From DATCJA01 sp963734635 (lineage in GTDB: Bacteria; Acidobacteriota; Vicinamibacteria; Vicinamibacterales; UBA2999), in assembly GCA_963734635.1 (NCBI GenBank), contig CAVTIA010000014.1, positions 558,001-622,000 of the forward strand: a stretch of DNA of 64,000 bases, given 5' to 3'. Below are positions 26,307 through 36,041 of the stretch, one piece after another. The translations under genes were made by a program, and so were the position numbers. The notes below the pieces were generated by a model that was given only the letters and a program-made list of their open reading frames with translations, was not told the DNA's origin and searched no databases. How positions within the stretch are numbered: position 1 is the first letter of the stretch; each line of letters begins with the position of its first letter.

Positions 26307-26942
26307 ATGGCGAAACGCCTCCTCGCGCTCGTCTCGGTGTTCTCGTTGCTCACTGTTGTCGCCGGATGCAGCGGTTCGAAGAATTCGCCGACCGCACCGA
26401 CCCCTCCGCCCGCGGCGGCAGCGGCTCCGCCGCCGGCGCCAACACCACCCCCAGCGCCAACTCCACCGCCAGCACCAACGCCGCCGCCAGCACCAACGCC
26501 GCCGCCAGCACCAACGCCGCCGCCAACCCCGACCTTTACTGGGACGTTTGAGGGAGGGTTGCAATCTACTTCATGTGCGGCGACCGGCGTCTTTGGTAGC
26601 GACTTCTGTAGCCGATTCAAGGAGCTGAAGGACCTCCCCATAACTCCCGCGCTCACGAGCATCAGACTCGTCTTGACGCAGACTGGTGAGACGGTCACCG
26701 GAACCGCGAATTTTCCTGGAACGATGGAGGTCAGGGGCACTGCCAGAATCCGGGCGGCTATCGCTGGTTGGTGCCATGACTTTTCAGGGAATCTTTCGAT
26801 GGCCATCGAAAGCTGGGATTCGGTTTTGTCTGGGGCGACTGGGATGACTGGGGACTTCGCGATGCGCCTGTACGCGACATCAGGTTCGCCGGGTGGGCAA
26901 GCGTTATACAAGGTTAACCTGGTCAATGTCACCCGCCGGTAG
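26307..26942 (+). CDS. Small lipoprotein with proline-rich tandem-repeat linker
   Basis: 211 aa starting MAKRLLALVSVFSLLTVVAGC, a type II signal peptide with lipobox VAGC (Cys21). Residues about 30-75 are a tandem PAPTPPP linker that would span the periplasm or cell wall region. A compact domain of about 130 residues follows, with three or four Cys and strand-like segments ('TSIRLVLTQTGETVTGTANF'), typical of small secreted beta-barrel lipoproteins of unknown function. The start is well supported by AAGGAG. It sits between two tRNA-end remnants, so it could be mobile cargo as well. Confidence 0.75.
   Translation: MAKRLLALVSVFSLLTVVAGCSGSKNSPTAPTPPPAAAAAPPPAPTPPPAPTPPPAPTPPPAPTPPPAPTPPPTPTFTGTFEGGLQSTSCAATGVFGSDFCSRFKELKDLPITPALTSIRLVLTQTGETVTGTANFPGTMEVRGTARIRAAIAGWCHDFSGNLSMAIESWDSVLSGATGMTGDFAMRLYATSGSPGGQALYKVNLVNVTRR
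26438..26534 (+). repeat. 18-bp tandem repeat encoding the PAPTPP linker
   Basis: Four to five tandem copies of ccagcaccaacgccgccg, identical in the 3' copies and diverging towards the 5' side. Such arrays expand and contract by slippage, so the linker length is likely to vary between strains. Confidence 0.85.
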
Positions 26943-27361
26943 AGGAACGTCACGGCATCGGACGCCAGCACGCTAGCGGGCGGCGCATAGTTTAGGCGGC
27001 GAGCTGGACGCGTCCAGCAATGGGTGCCGCAGGTCTTGAGTCCCCCAGGGCGCGCCAACCGCACTTCGTGCGGTTAGTCGCGCCCCGCGGTCTTCCGTCA
27101 AGCCCCGACTCGTTCTCGCTTGTCGGGAGCATGAACGTGTCCGGCAGCGCCTCCCATGCGGTCTTGATCTCACCTATTGGCACGTAGGGTCCGGAGTCTT
27201 CGCTTGCAACTTCCGTTCGTTACCGGCAAGACCGTAGTGTTCGATCGAAACACGAAGCGCCGGCCTTACGTCCGCGGAAGTTCGAGGCGCATCCCTGCCC
27301 GCACGACCTGTCCCTTGAATTCGCGGGTAGGATTGACCCTCTCTTTCGAGGGGCGGAAGTC
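26943..27361. other. Gene-free stretch with degenerate fourth tRNA 3' end copy
   Basis: 27029-27057 (gcaggtcttgagtcccccag...gcgcgcca) is a mutated copy of the tRNA-Arg T-arm and acceptor 3' strand. It is followed by a diverged copy of the repeat block (gtcaagccccgactcgttct...gggagcatgaacg, about 27090-27142). It appears to be the oldest of the tRNA-end copies. No gene is supported here. Confidence 0.65.
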
Positions 27362-27634
27362 ATGAAACTTCGGCTTGGGGAGCTGACGTTCGACTCTGAC
27401 ACCCGGCAGCTTCTGCGCGGCGGAGCGGAAGTGCGTGTGTCACCCAAGGCGTTTAACCTTCTGAAAGTCCTCATCGACCATCGCCCGCGTGTTCTTTCGA
27501 GGCATGAGTTGCACGAGCATCTGTGGCCGGAAACGTTCGTTGCGGACTCCAACCTGGCGAGTCTCATCGCGGAGCTCCGGGAGGGGCGGATGGCAACACG
27601 GTCACGGAGAATGTCTTCACCGCAAACGGTTTGA
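27362..27634 (+). pseudogene. Truncated winged-helix (CadC/OmpR-type) DNA-binding domain
   Basis: ATG at 27362, then 'MKLRLGELTFDSDTRQLLRG', 'VSPKAFNLLKVLIDHRPRVL' and 'LWPETFVADSNLASLIAELR'. This is the winged-helix domain of transcription regulators that usually continue with 'GYAF' and a large TPR or membrane part. After 'AELRE' the similarity stops and the frame ends 15 codons later. The remaining 3' part is absent, so the gene has been cut off by whatever rearranged the region to its right. Confidence 0.7.
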
Positions 27635-27714
27635 ACCGGTGCCCGTGAAGTCTCCTACGCGATCATCAAGACGCTGAGCGAATTCGCGCAGGACGCGGCG
27701 AAGAACTCGTGCCC

Positions 27715-30700
27715 TCATGGCGTCGCGGTCTCGCGCACAGTGCGGCGTCCAAAGCGAAGATAGAGCGGTGGCAGCAGGAACAGGTTCAAGACCGTGGAGG
27801 TGAACAGCCCACCAAGGATCACGACCGCCATCGGGTGTTCGACTTCCTGCCCGGAGCGCGTGCCGCCCACGACGATCGGGACGAGCGCCAGCCCGGTTGC
27901 CAGCGCGGTCATCAGGATCGGCGCGAGTCGTTCCTCCGCGCCTCGCGCCGCCAGCTCCGGTCCGAACGGCATCCCCTCGACGTCTTCGAGGTGGCGGTAA
28001 TGGCTGACGAGCATGATCCCGTTGCGCGCGGCGATGCCGAGCACCGTGACGAAGCCGACGAGCGAGCCGAGCGACAACACAGCACCCGACAGGAACGCCG
28101 CGGCCACGCCCCCTATGAGCGCAAAGGGCAACGTCAGGGCCACCAGCGAAACCAGGCGCGCCGAACCAAAATCCACGTGCAGCACGAGGAAGATGCCGAG
28201 CAGCGAGAGCAGGCCGAGCGCGAGCAGGCGGTTCTGCGATTCTTCGCGCGCTGCGTATTCGCCTAAGACCTCCGCGTGGTATCCCTCGGGAAACTTGCAC
28301 GTGGCTAGCGCGGCCTGGATGTCCTCGGCGACGGAGCCCAGGTCACGACCGCGCACGTTGGTGGTGACGTCGATCCGGCGCGATCCGCCTTCGCGCGTGA
28401 TCTCGTTCGGGGTGGGCGACCAGCGTTACGTCGGCCACTGCCTCGAGCGGGACGTATCCGCCGCCGGCCGTGTCGATCGGCAGCCGCTTGATCGCGAAGA
28501 GATCGGCACGGACGGCTGGCACGCTCCAGACGACAGCGTCGAAGATCATCTGGTCCTCGTAGATCTCGCCGACCTTGGTACCGCGCAGCAGCGTGGCCAT
28601 TGACTCGCGCACCTGCCCCGGTGTAACCCCCGCGATCTGCGCGGCTTCCGGCCGCATACGCACCTCCACCTGCGGCACCATCGTTAACTGTTGAACGGTG
28701 AGGTCGGCGACGCCATCGACATCTGCCAGGCCCCGCGCCACATCGGCGGCCGTCGTCCCGAGCTGTGAGAGATTCGGACCGAAGATGCGCACGACAATCG
28801 TCGCACTGGCGCCGGTCAGAACTTCCTTGATTCGCTCCCGCAGGTAGGTGAGGAGGTCCCTCGTGAGTCCCGGGTAGCCGTCGACGATCGACTGGATCTG
28901 CGCAACCTTGGAGGCATAGTCAACAGATGGATCAAGACTGATCCACAGTTCAGTGAAGTTGATACCGACGACTTCGTCGGCGACCTCAGCACGGCCGATG
29001 TGCGCGCCGAAGTTGCGGACGCCGTCCACGTCCATCAACTCACGCCCGGCATTGACGGTGACGCGACGCATCGCCTCAAGCGACGTTCCAGGCTTCTCGA
29101 CCCAGTGCATCAGGAAGTCGTACTCCTGGAAGCTCGGCAGGAACTCTTCGCCAAGGAGCGGGAACGCGGCGACCGTGACGGCCAGCGACAGCGCGACGAT
29201 CGCCATTGCGCGCTTCGGCTTCTCGATGAGGCCGGGCAGCACCCGGCGGTACCGGGTCTTGAGGCTGGTGACGGCCGGGGCTTCGCGGGCGTGGGTGTGT
29301 TTCGGCAGCAGGATGAGCGAGAGGGCTGGCGTGACGATCAGCGCCACAGCCAGCGACGCCAGGATCGCAAGCACGTACGATAGCGCGAGCGGACGGAAGA
29401 ACGCCCCGGCCAACCCCTCGAGGAAAAAGACCGGCACGAATACGAGAACAACGATGAGGCTGCCGTAGACCACTGCGCTGCGGACCTCGACCGACGCGTC
29501 GAGCACGACTTGGAATGCCGAGCGGGGATGGCCCGCCGCCGCATTCAGGCGCAGGCGCCGGACGATGTTCTCCACGTCGATGATCGCATCGTCCACCACC
29601 TCGCCCAGGGCGATGATGAGCCCGGCTATGACCATCGTGTCGAGGGTCCCTCCGCGATAACGCAGCACCAGCGCGGCCGCGATGAGCGACAGCGGGATGG
29701 CGATGATGCTGATGAGTGCGGTCCGCCAATCGTAGAGAAAGACGATCAGCACGAGGATCACGAGCAGGCAGCCGATGAGCAGCGCCCGGTTCAGGTTCTC
29801 GAGCGACATCTCGATGAACGTCGCCGGACGGAAAATCGTGGAATCGATGCCGACGTCCGGCATGGCCGGCTTGAGCGCCTCGAGCGCCGCTTCGACGTCA
29901 CGCGTGACTTGCAGCGTGTTGCCGTCCGGCTGCTTCTCGACGATGAGCATCAGGCCGTCCCCGCGGTTGATGACGGCGTCTCCGATCGGTGGCGGGAACC
30001 CTTCGACCACGTCTGCGACGTCGCCGATGCGCAGCGCATTGCTCGATGGCGACCCAGAGGACAAGGTCGCCGACCGGTTCGACGTACCAGTCGTGGCGCC
30101 GCGCGATACGACAATTTGCCGAAGGTCATCGACAGTGGCGACGGCGGGGGAGTGCGCGACGGCCAGGCGCTGCTGGGGCGTCTCGAGGTACCCGCCCGCC
30201 CCGACCGCCGTGCCCTCACGGGTCGCGGTGACGACGTCGGTCAGCGTCACGTTGTTGGCGCGAAGCCGATCGGGATCGACCAGAACCTGCAATTGCCGGT
30301 CGCGCTGACCCCAGATGGCCACGTTGGCGACGCCGGGAATCGACATCAGGCGGGGCCGGATCGTCCATTTTGCGAAGGTCGAGAGCTCGACCTGTGACAG
30401 GCGCTCGGACGTGAGGCCGATCTTCATCACCCGGCTCAACGACGAGAGTGGCGACAGAATGACCGGTGGATGCGCCGCCGTCGGCAGGCTCGTGGCGACG
30501 CGCAGCAGACGCTCCTGCACGAGCTGTCGGGCTCCCATCAAGTCGGCTCCGCGTTCGAAGAGCATCACGACAGACGACAAGCCAAGCACCGACTTCGACC
30601 GCAGCGTGGTGAGTCCCGGCACGCCGTTCATGGCGTTTTCGAGCGGGACCGTCACCAGGCTCTCGACTTCTCCGGTGGACAGGCCAGGTGCCTCGGTCTG

Positions 30701-30847
30701 GATCTCCACCAGCGGCGGTGCGAACTCGGGGAACACGTCGAGCGGCGTGTTCTGCGCAGCGCGCGACCCGGCGACGATCAGGACCATCGCCAACGCCACG
30801 ACCACCAACCGTAGCTTCAGTGCGTGTTCGACGATCCAGCGCATCAT
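27715..30847 (-). CDS. Heavy-metal efflux RND transporter, CusA/CzcA family (frameshifted)
   Basis: Starts MMRWIVEHALKLRL and includes 'TPLDVFPEFAPPLVEIQTEA', 'GEVVDDAIIDVENIVRRLR' (charged residues of the fourth helix of HME-type pumps) and twelve hydrophobic segments. At about 28370 the frame must skip one base, from 'VADVTLVAHP' into the part that continues 'GSVAEDIQAALATCKFPEGY'. It ends after about 1043 residues, the usual CusA/CzcA length. It is the inner-membrane proton-driven pump that exports metal cations (Cu/Ag or Co/Zn/Cd type) through the two downstream-named partners, which are encoded immediately upstream on the same strand. Confidence 0.88.
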
Positions 30848-30857
30848 GACGGCAGCC

Positions 30858-32039
30858 CTACTTTCCTGCGCCGAACTCGACGCCGAACAGCTCCGCGGCG
30901 CCATCCGTCACCACGCGCATCCCTTCGACGGGCCCCTGCGACAGCACGGCGAGCGGGCCGCTGACATCGGTCACGACGACGCGCTGGCGCGAATACACCC
31001 GCGGCTCGCGCACCACGTACACCCAGGTGCCGCCATACGCATCGTGAAGGAGCGCGGCCTTCGGGACGACGAGCCCAGTGTCACTCTCACGCCGCGGCAG
31101 GCGAACGGCGACGCGCTCCCCGGGTTTGAACCGCTCGTTGGGATTGGCCATGGCGTAGAAGAGATCGACGCCGGCTGTCGTGGCGTTGGCCGACGGCGGC
31201 GCGGGAATGGGACGCGCGAGCACGCCTTCCGCGTCCGGCGCTTCACCGAGCAGGAGCACCTGCGCAGGCGCGCTCGCGTCGATGCTCGCCGCTTCACCAG
31301 CGTAGACCGGGACGCGCACCCACACGGTGGCCAGGCGCACGAGATCGATCAGCGGCGCGCCGGCGGCAACCGCCTGTCCCTCGCGCACGTGGACGTTCTG
31401 CACGATGGCCGTATCGGGCGATTCGAGCACGACGCCGCCTTGCGACGTGCCACTGCGTGTCGCGAGCGCGATACGGTCGCGTGCGGCCTTGAGATCCGCT
31501 TCCGCCACGGCCAACTCTGCCTGCGCTTCTTCGAGCGCCCTGCGGCTACCGGCTCCGTCTTTCACGAGGCGTTCCGCGCGCTGGACCTTGAGCGCCAGCG
31601 CTTCGCGTCGTGCCGAGGCGGTTTCTGCCGCTTGTTGGGCATCAACGGCGGCGTCGCGCTCGGACGGCTGAATCGGCACTAGTCGAAACAGCATCTGACC
31701 CCGCGAGACCGCCGAGCCCGCGATCGGCACCGCGGGAGGTGCTTGCAGCGTGCCCGCGACCGGGGCGGTGATCGCGAGCGACGACCCGGAGGGCGCCGCG
31801 ATTTCCCCTCCAAGCGTCCGCGTCCGCGGCACCGTGCGGCGCTCGACCGGCGCGGTCATGACCGCCAGCCGCTTTTCCGCCTCGGGTGTCAGCGTCACCG
31901 TGGTCAGCTCGGCTTCCTTGACCGGCGCGGTGACTGACGCTGGCTTTGTCGGCGGTGCCGCGGGCGCTTCGTCGCCACCGCAGCCCGCGAGCAACGCACC
32001 CAACGCAAGGATCAGGGCCAGACTCGCTCTAAAAACCAC
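30858..32039 (-). CDS. Efflux RND periplasmic adaptor subunit (lipoprotein)
   Basis: A 393-aa protein with GTG start (V-F-R-A-S) and signal 'LALILALGALLAGC' (lipidated Cys20). A long alpha-helical hairpin (about 145-215, 'ALALKVQRAERLVKDGAGSR') is flanked by lipoyl-like halves ('ITAPVAGTLQAPPAVPIAGS', 'VQNVHVREGQAVAAGAPLID'). This is the membrane-fusion architecture of CusB/CzcB. It links the RND pump to the outer-membrane channel. No His-rich metal-binding tail is visible, so the metal specificity stays open. Confidence 0.88.
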   Translation of the reverse strand: MVFRASLALILALGALLAGCGGDEAPAAPPTKPASVTAPVKEAELTTVTLTPEAEKRLAVMTAPVERRTVPRTRTLGGEIAAPSGSSLAITAPVAGTLQAPPAVPIAGSAVSRGQMLFRLVPIQPSERDAAVDAQQAAETASARREALALKVQRAERLVKDGAGSRRALEEAQAELAVAEADLKAARDRIALATRSGTSQGGVVLESPDTAIVQNVHVREGQAVAAGAPLIDLVRLATVWVRVPVYAGEAASIDASAPAQVLLLGEAPDAEGVLARPIPAPPSANATTAGVDLFYAMANPNERFKPGERVAVRLPRRESDTGLVVPKAALLHDAYGGTWVYVVREPRVYSRQRVVVTDVSGPLAVLSQGPVEGMRVVTDGAAELFGVEFGAGK

Positions 32040-32042
32040 GGG

Positions 32043-33332
32043 CTATCTCCCTTCCTCGGCGCCGCAGCGGCGTCCGATCGCACGCTCGATCCGCGCGCGG
32101 GCGCGGGCGAGATCGGCCTCGGCCTCGCGTGTCCTCAGCCGCGCGTCGGTGAGTCGTCTTTGCATCTCGAGCACGAAGAGATACGCGACATCGCCATCGG
32201 CGAACGCGCGGTTCGCGACCTGCACCTGCTCCTCGAGCGGAAGCAGGACCGTGTCGCGCCATCCACCCAACGCGGCCGACGCCTGCTGGAACTGCGTGGT
32301 GGCGTCGAGCAGCTCGCCGGCGACACGCTGGCGGACCGCGACATACTGGCCGCCCGCGCGCCGGATCTCGGCGTTGGCGCGCGCCACCCCTGCTTGGTTG
32401 CGGTTGAAGAGCGGAGGCCCGATGTCGACGCCAGGGCCTGTCTCGAAGCCGTCGATGCCTTCGGCATTCGCATCGAACACGGCGGTGACAGCCACCACAC
32501 GCGACCGCTCCCAGCCGAGACGTGCCGCCGCCGCTTCGATGCCGAGCTCCGCGGCGCGCACATCGGGCCGCGAGGCCAGTGCCTCCTCGAGCAGCGCCCC
32601 CGGCATCGGGCCGCACGGTTCGAGCGCAGGGGGCGCAATCACGACGTCGAACTCTCTGGGATCCAGCGCCAAGCCCAGGAGCGTGCGCAGCTGATTGGCA
32701 CGCAGTACCACGTCGAGACGCGCGCGCACTGAATCCTGGCGGGCGCGCGCGGCGTCAATCGCCGCCGTTCGCGCCTCCAGCAGGCTGATGTCGCCAGCCT
32801 GGAAGCGCGATTCCATCAGGGTACTGATCTGTTCGAGCTCGACGACTGACTGGTCCGCCAACCGCAGGCGATCCTGGGCGAGGGCGTACTCGACATACGC
32901 GATCTTCACATCCGAGACGAGCGTGAGCCCGACCTGTTCGAGCCCGGCCGCGACGCGATCGGCGGCAAAGCGCGCGGAGGCCACGCGCCGCGGACGCTGC
33001 CAGAGGACATCGATCGGCCATTTCAGGGTGGCCTCGAGCTGCTTGGGGCCGACAGGGAAGAGGAGGGAGAGCACGGGATTCTGCAGCAGGCCCGCTTCAA
33101 GCAGATCGGCTCGCGCGAACCCCATCTCGGCAAGCTGCACCTGGAAGTCGGGATTGTTCCAGAGCGCGATGGCGACCGCCTCGTCCTGCGTCACGCCATC
33201 GTCCAGTACGACGTCAGGTGGGATGGCGGTGCCTTGCGCGTCTGGCGGGCGCTCCGGAACGCCGGTACGCTGCGCGAGATTGGGCGATATTTCAGGAGCA
33301 CGCGTCGCGCAGCCGGCGGCGGTCAGCGACAT
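32043..33332 (-). CDS. TolC-family outer-membrane efflux channel (lipoprotein)
   Basis: 429 aa with repeated long helices of the TolC family ('DEAVAIALWNNPDFQVQLAE', 'ADLLEAGLLQNPVLSLLF', and a second half starting 'LLEEALASRPDVRAAELGIE'). The start ATG at 33332 leaves a signal of only seven residues before the lipobox Cys (MSLTAAGC). An in-frame stop prevents extension, but one missing base would join it to GTG 33352 (V-I-T-V-A-L), giving a normal lipoprotein signal. It completes a CusC-like tripartite system. Confidence 0.85.
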   Translation of the reverse strand: MSLTAAGCATRAPEISPNLAQRTGVPERPPDAQGTAIPPDVVLDDGVTQDEAVAIALWNNPDFQVQLAEMGFARADLLEAGLLQNPVLSLLFPVGPKQLEATLKWPIDVLWQRPRRVASARFAADRVAAGLEQVGLTLVSDVKIAYVEYALAQDRLRLADQSVVELEQISTLMESRFQAGDISLLEARTAAIDAARARQDSVRARLDVVLRANQLRTLLGLALDPREFDVVIAPPALEPCGPMPGALLEEALASRPDVRAAELGIEAAAARLGWERSRVVAVTAVFDANAEGIDGFETGPGVDIGPPLFNRNQAGVARANAEIRRAGGQYVAVRQRVAGELLDATTQFQQASAALGGWRDTVLLPLEEQVQVANRAFADGDVAYLFVLEMQRRLTDARLRTREAEADLARARARIERAIGRRCGAEEGR

Positions 33333-33514
33333 AAGAGAGCAACGGTGATCACGTTAGTCTGCATAGATCATGAAAGCGACTGCGTAGACTTTGCCGATCC
33401 CGGTATGCTCGCAGCAGCACGCCAATGCGAACCTCAGAATCGGACCCTCAGCGTGAGAAGGCTCCTGAATACAGGTAGCCAAGCTATGGGCAGCGCTCGG
33501 GGTGGGTCAACTGT

Positions 33515-34921
33515 CTAAACGTTCAGGATTTGCACCGACGTTCGCGGGGCATGTTGCCGGGGCAGGACGATGCGAAAGGTCGAACCCGAGCCTGCACGGC
33601 TGTGCACGTGGATGTGGCCGCCGTGTGCCTCGACGCTCATGCGCGTCATCGCCAGTCCCAGGCCGATGCCACCTAGCGCGCGGGAGCGTCCCGGATCGAC
33701 GCGATAGAAGCGCTCGAAGAGGTTCGCGTGATGTTCCTCGGCGATGCCGGGGCCGCTGTCTTCCACCTCGATCGTCCAGGACCTGCTGTCGGAAGAGGCG
33801 CGGACCTTGACCTCGCTCGACGAGGGGCCGTAGCGAATCGCGTTGTGCAGGAGATTGGCGATTGCGATGCGGAGAACCGTCGGGTCCACCGTCGCCGTGC
33901 CGGCGGCGCAGGCGAGCGACACGCGCTGATCCTTGTCCTGGGCGAGCACGTCGCACTCCCTCGCCACGTCGGTCACTAAGAGATCCAGGTCCACGGACTG
34001 ACGCTCGACGAGGAGCGTGCCGGCGTCGGCCTGCGCCAGGAGGAGCATCGTGTCCAGCACGCGCGACAACTGTTCGGCCTCCTCCAGCATTTCGCCGACC
34101 GCTTCTCGATAATCCTCGAGCCCTTCGCCACCCGCCAGCGCCGCCTGTCCGGTGGTGCGAAGTGCTGTCAGCGGCGTGCGCAGCTCGTGTGAGGCGTTCG
34201 CGGTGAATCGCCGCATCTGATCGAAGGATTTCTCCAGCTTCGCCAACGTGGCGTTGAAGGCTTGCGCGATCTGGCCCACCTCGTCGCGGGCGTTGGCGAC
34301 CGGAAGACGAACGTCGAGGTGCTCGGCCGTGATTGCATTCGCGCCGGCGACGAGACGATCGACCGGCTTCAGCGTGCGTCGCACGAGATGGTACCCGCCG
34401 AGTGCGGCCAGGGTCACAACCACAAGACCCGCGAGACTCACCAGCCCGACGAACTCGGCGATCTCCTGGTGCAGCCGCGCCTCCGACGCAACCACACGGA
34501 CGATCACCGGGTGTCCGGCGATGTGGCCGGACTCTTCCTTCACACGAACCGCGCCGGCGTCACCGAGGTCGAGCGACACGGCCCGGTCGGACGGCGCCGC
34601 GGCGAGATCGGCAATCGGTTGCGCGAGCGCCATGGGCGACGCGAACAGCAGCCGTCCGTCATGACTCCACACCTGCATCCACCGGTAGTCGTCATCGTCC
34701 AGAGGCGACGCCCCATGCGGCACGCGCGCGCCGTTCGGTGTCCAGAACGGCTGGAGCAGCCCCTCGAGCGTCTCGATGTCGTTGTGCAGGCGCTCGTCGA
34801 GCTCGTGCCACAACACTTGTCGTAGCGATACGAAGACGGCACCGCTGTAAAGGAGGATCGTGGCGAGGAGCAGGAGGGTGGACCACGTCGCGAGCTTCCC
34901 CCGAAGCGTCAGCGGAGTCAC
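33515..34921 (-). CDS. Sensor histidine kinase (two-component, CusS-like)
   Basis: A 468-aa protein with GTG start overlapping the response-regulator stop (GTGA). There are two membrane helices (about 12-33 and 165-187) with a periplasmic sensor loop between them, a HAMP linker, then 'ANASHELRTPLTALRTTGQ' with the phosphorylated His, and an HATPase domain with 'IANLLHNAIRYGPS' (N box), 'VEDSGPGIAEE' (G1) and 'GGIGLGLAM' (G2). It lies directly upstream of the metal efflux operon on the same strand, so it probably senses periplasmic metal. Confidence 0.9.
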   Translation of the reverse strand: MTPLTLRGKLATWSTLLLLATILLYSGAVFVSLRQVLWHELDERLHNDIETLEGLLQPFWTPNGARVPHGASPLDDDDYRWMQVWSHDGRLLFASPMALAQPIADLAAAPSDRAVSLDLGDAGAVRVKEESGHIAGHPVIVRVVASEARLHQEIAEFVGLVSLAGLVVVTLAALGGYHLVRRTLKPVDRLVAGANAITAEHLDVRLPVANARDEVGQIAQAFNATLAKLEKSFDQMRRFTANASHELRTPLTALRTTGQAALAGGEGLEDYREAVGEMLEEAEQLSRVLDTMLLLAQADAGTLLVERQSVDLDLLVTDVARECDVLAQDKDQRVSLACAAGTATVDPTVLRIAIANLLHNAIRYGPSSSEVKVRASSDSRSWTIEVEDSGPGIAEEHHANLFERFYRVDPGRSRALGGIGLGLAMTRMSVEAHGGHIHVHSRAGSGSTFRIVLPRQHAPRTSVQILNV

Positions 34922-35694
34922 AGGGCCTCACCGTGAGCGATCACGAAGCCGAGACCGCGGACTGTCTGGATCAGCCGCGGCGTGAAATCCGAGTCAATCT
35001 TGCGCCGCAGCCTGCCGACGTGCACGTCGATGACGTTGTCGAGCGGTGTTCCTCGGGAGAGCGCGTCCCACACGTGCTGGCCGAGCATCTCCCGCGAGAC
35101 GATCTTGCCCGCGTTGCTCATCAGGTACGCAAGCAGCTCGAACTCCTTTGGCGCCAGATCGATGGGACGGCCGGCCCGCGAGACGCGCCGAGAGATCAGA
35201 TCGAGCTCGAGATCGGCAACCTTCAGCCTGCTCACAGTGCGAACGCGCGTGCGGGTGAGCAGGGCGCGGACTCTGGCCAGCAGCTCAGGCAGCGCGAACG
35301 GCTTGCCGAGGTAGTCATCGGCACCTCCTTCGAACCCCCGTAATCGGTCGTTCAGCCCCGCGCGCGCTGTCAGAACGAGGACGGGCGTGGCGACATGTCG
35401 CTCGCGCATCTCGCTCAAGATCTCGAATCCGCTCATGCCCGGCAGCATGACGTCGAGAACGACAAGGTCATAGGAGCCGAGGCAGGCGAGCGCACGCCCC
35501 TCATCGCCCGACACGGCTACGCGGACGGCATAGCCTTCACTCATCAGGCCCCGGCGAATGCTCTTCGCGACGTGAGGGTGATCTTCAACCACGAGCACGG
35601 AGGACCGGGCTGACGCGACCGCGGGCTGGATGGTTCGATGCTCCGGCACGCAGACTCCTGCAACTGGGCTGAACGGGGGGAACGCCAACGTCAC
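34918..35694 (-). CDS. Response regulator, OmpR/PhoB family (CusR-like)
   Basis: 258 aa. The receiver domain holds 'VLVVEDHPHVAKSIRRG' (acidic pair), 'YDLVVLDVMLPGMSGFEIL' (phospho-Asp) and 'GGADDYLGKPF' (switch Lys). It is followed by a winged-helix domain ending 'IQTVRGLGFVI'. The true start may be the GTG just before 'PEHRTIQP', about 15 codons inside, because the first residues look unstructured. It is cotranscribed with the kinase. Confidence 0.92.
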   Translation of the reverse strand: MTLAFPPFSPVAGVCVPEHRTIQPAVASARSSVLVVEDHPHVAKSIRRGLMSEGYAVRVAVSGDEGRALACLGSYDLVVLDVMLPGMSGFEILSEMRERHVATPVLVLTARAGLNDRLRGFEGGADDYLGKPFALPELLARVRALLTRTRVRTVSRLKVADLELDLISRRVSRAGRPIDLAPKEFELLAYLMSNAGKIVSREMLGQHVWDALSRGTPLDNVIDVHVGRLRRKIDSDFTPRLIQTVRGLGFVIAHGEAL

Positions 35695-35885
35695 GCGGCT
35701 CGCGGCTGAAAGACCGGAACGCGGTGGCCCAGGGAAGCGTACACGATTCCGTCTTCGGCCCGGTCGCTACAACCGACTGATGATGGTGGGCGGTCTAACG
35801 GACCTAAGCGGTAAGAAGTGAAGTGGTGATGCGAGTTCTTGCAGCGCGCTGCCCGATCCAGCACAACGAGGAAGCCCCGCCAAAG

Positions 35886-36041
35886 TCACCGTGCGGATTC
35901 GTCCCGGTCGTTCGCGCGCTGTTCGGCGAGCCACTGTTCGCTCACCGTTCCGAGTTCGGCCATCTCGACGCGCCGCGACCACCTCAAGACGATGAGGGCC
36001 ATCGCACCTGCACCGAGCAGAAGTCCCCAGACAACAGTCAC
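35886..36041 (-). CDS. Small membrane protein (51 aa)
   Basis: A short frame from GTG 36041 that overlaps the upstream gene's stop by four bases (GTGA). It encodes a membrane segment 'VWGLLLGAGAMALIVLRW' followed by a charged tail 'SRRVEMAELGTVSEQWLAEQ' and a few more residues. The hydrophobic head followed by Arg-Arg suggests a single-pass inner-membrane protein with a cytoplasmic tail. Function unknown. The coupling to the DUF7662-like gene supports its being real. Confidence 0.55.
   Translation of the reverse strand: MTVVWGLLLGAGAMALIVLRWSRRVEMAELGTVSEQWLAEQRANDRDESAR

Noticed and set aside
26438..26534. Tandem repeat considered as a CRISPR array
   Set aside because: The units are directly adjacent with no spacers, and they lie in frame inside a lipoprotein gene.
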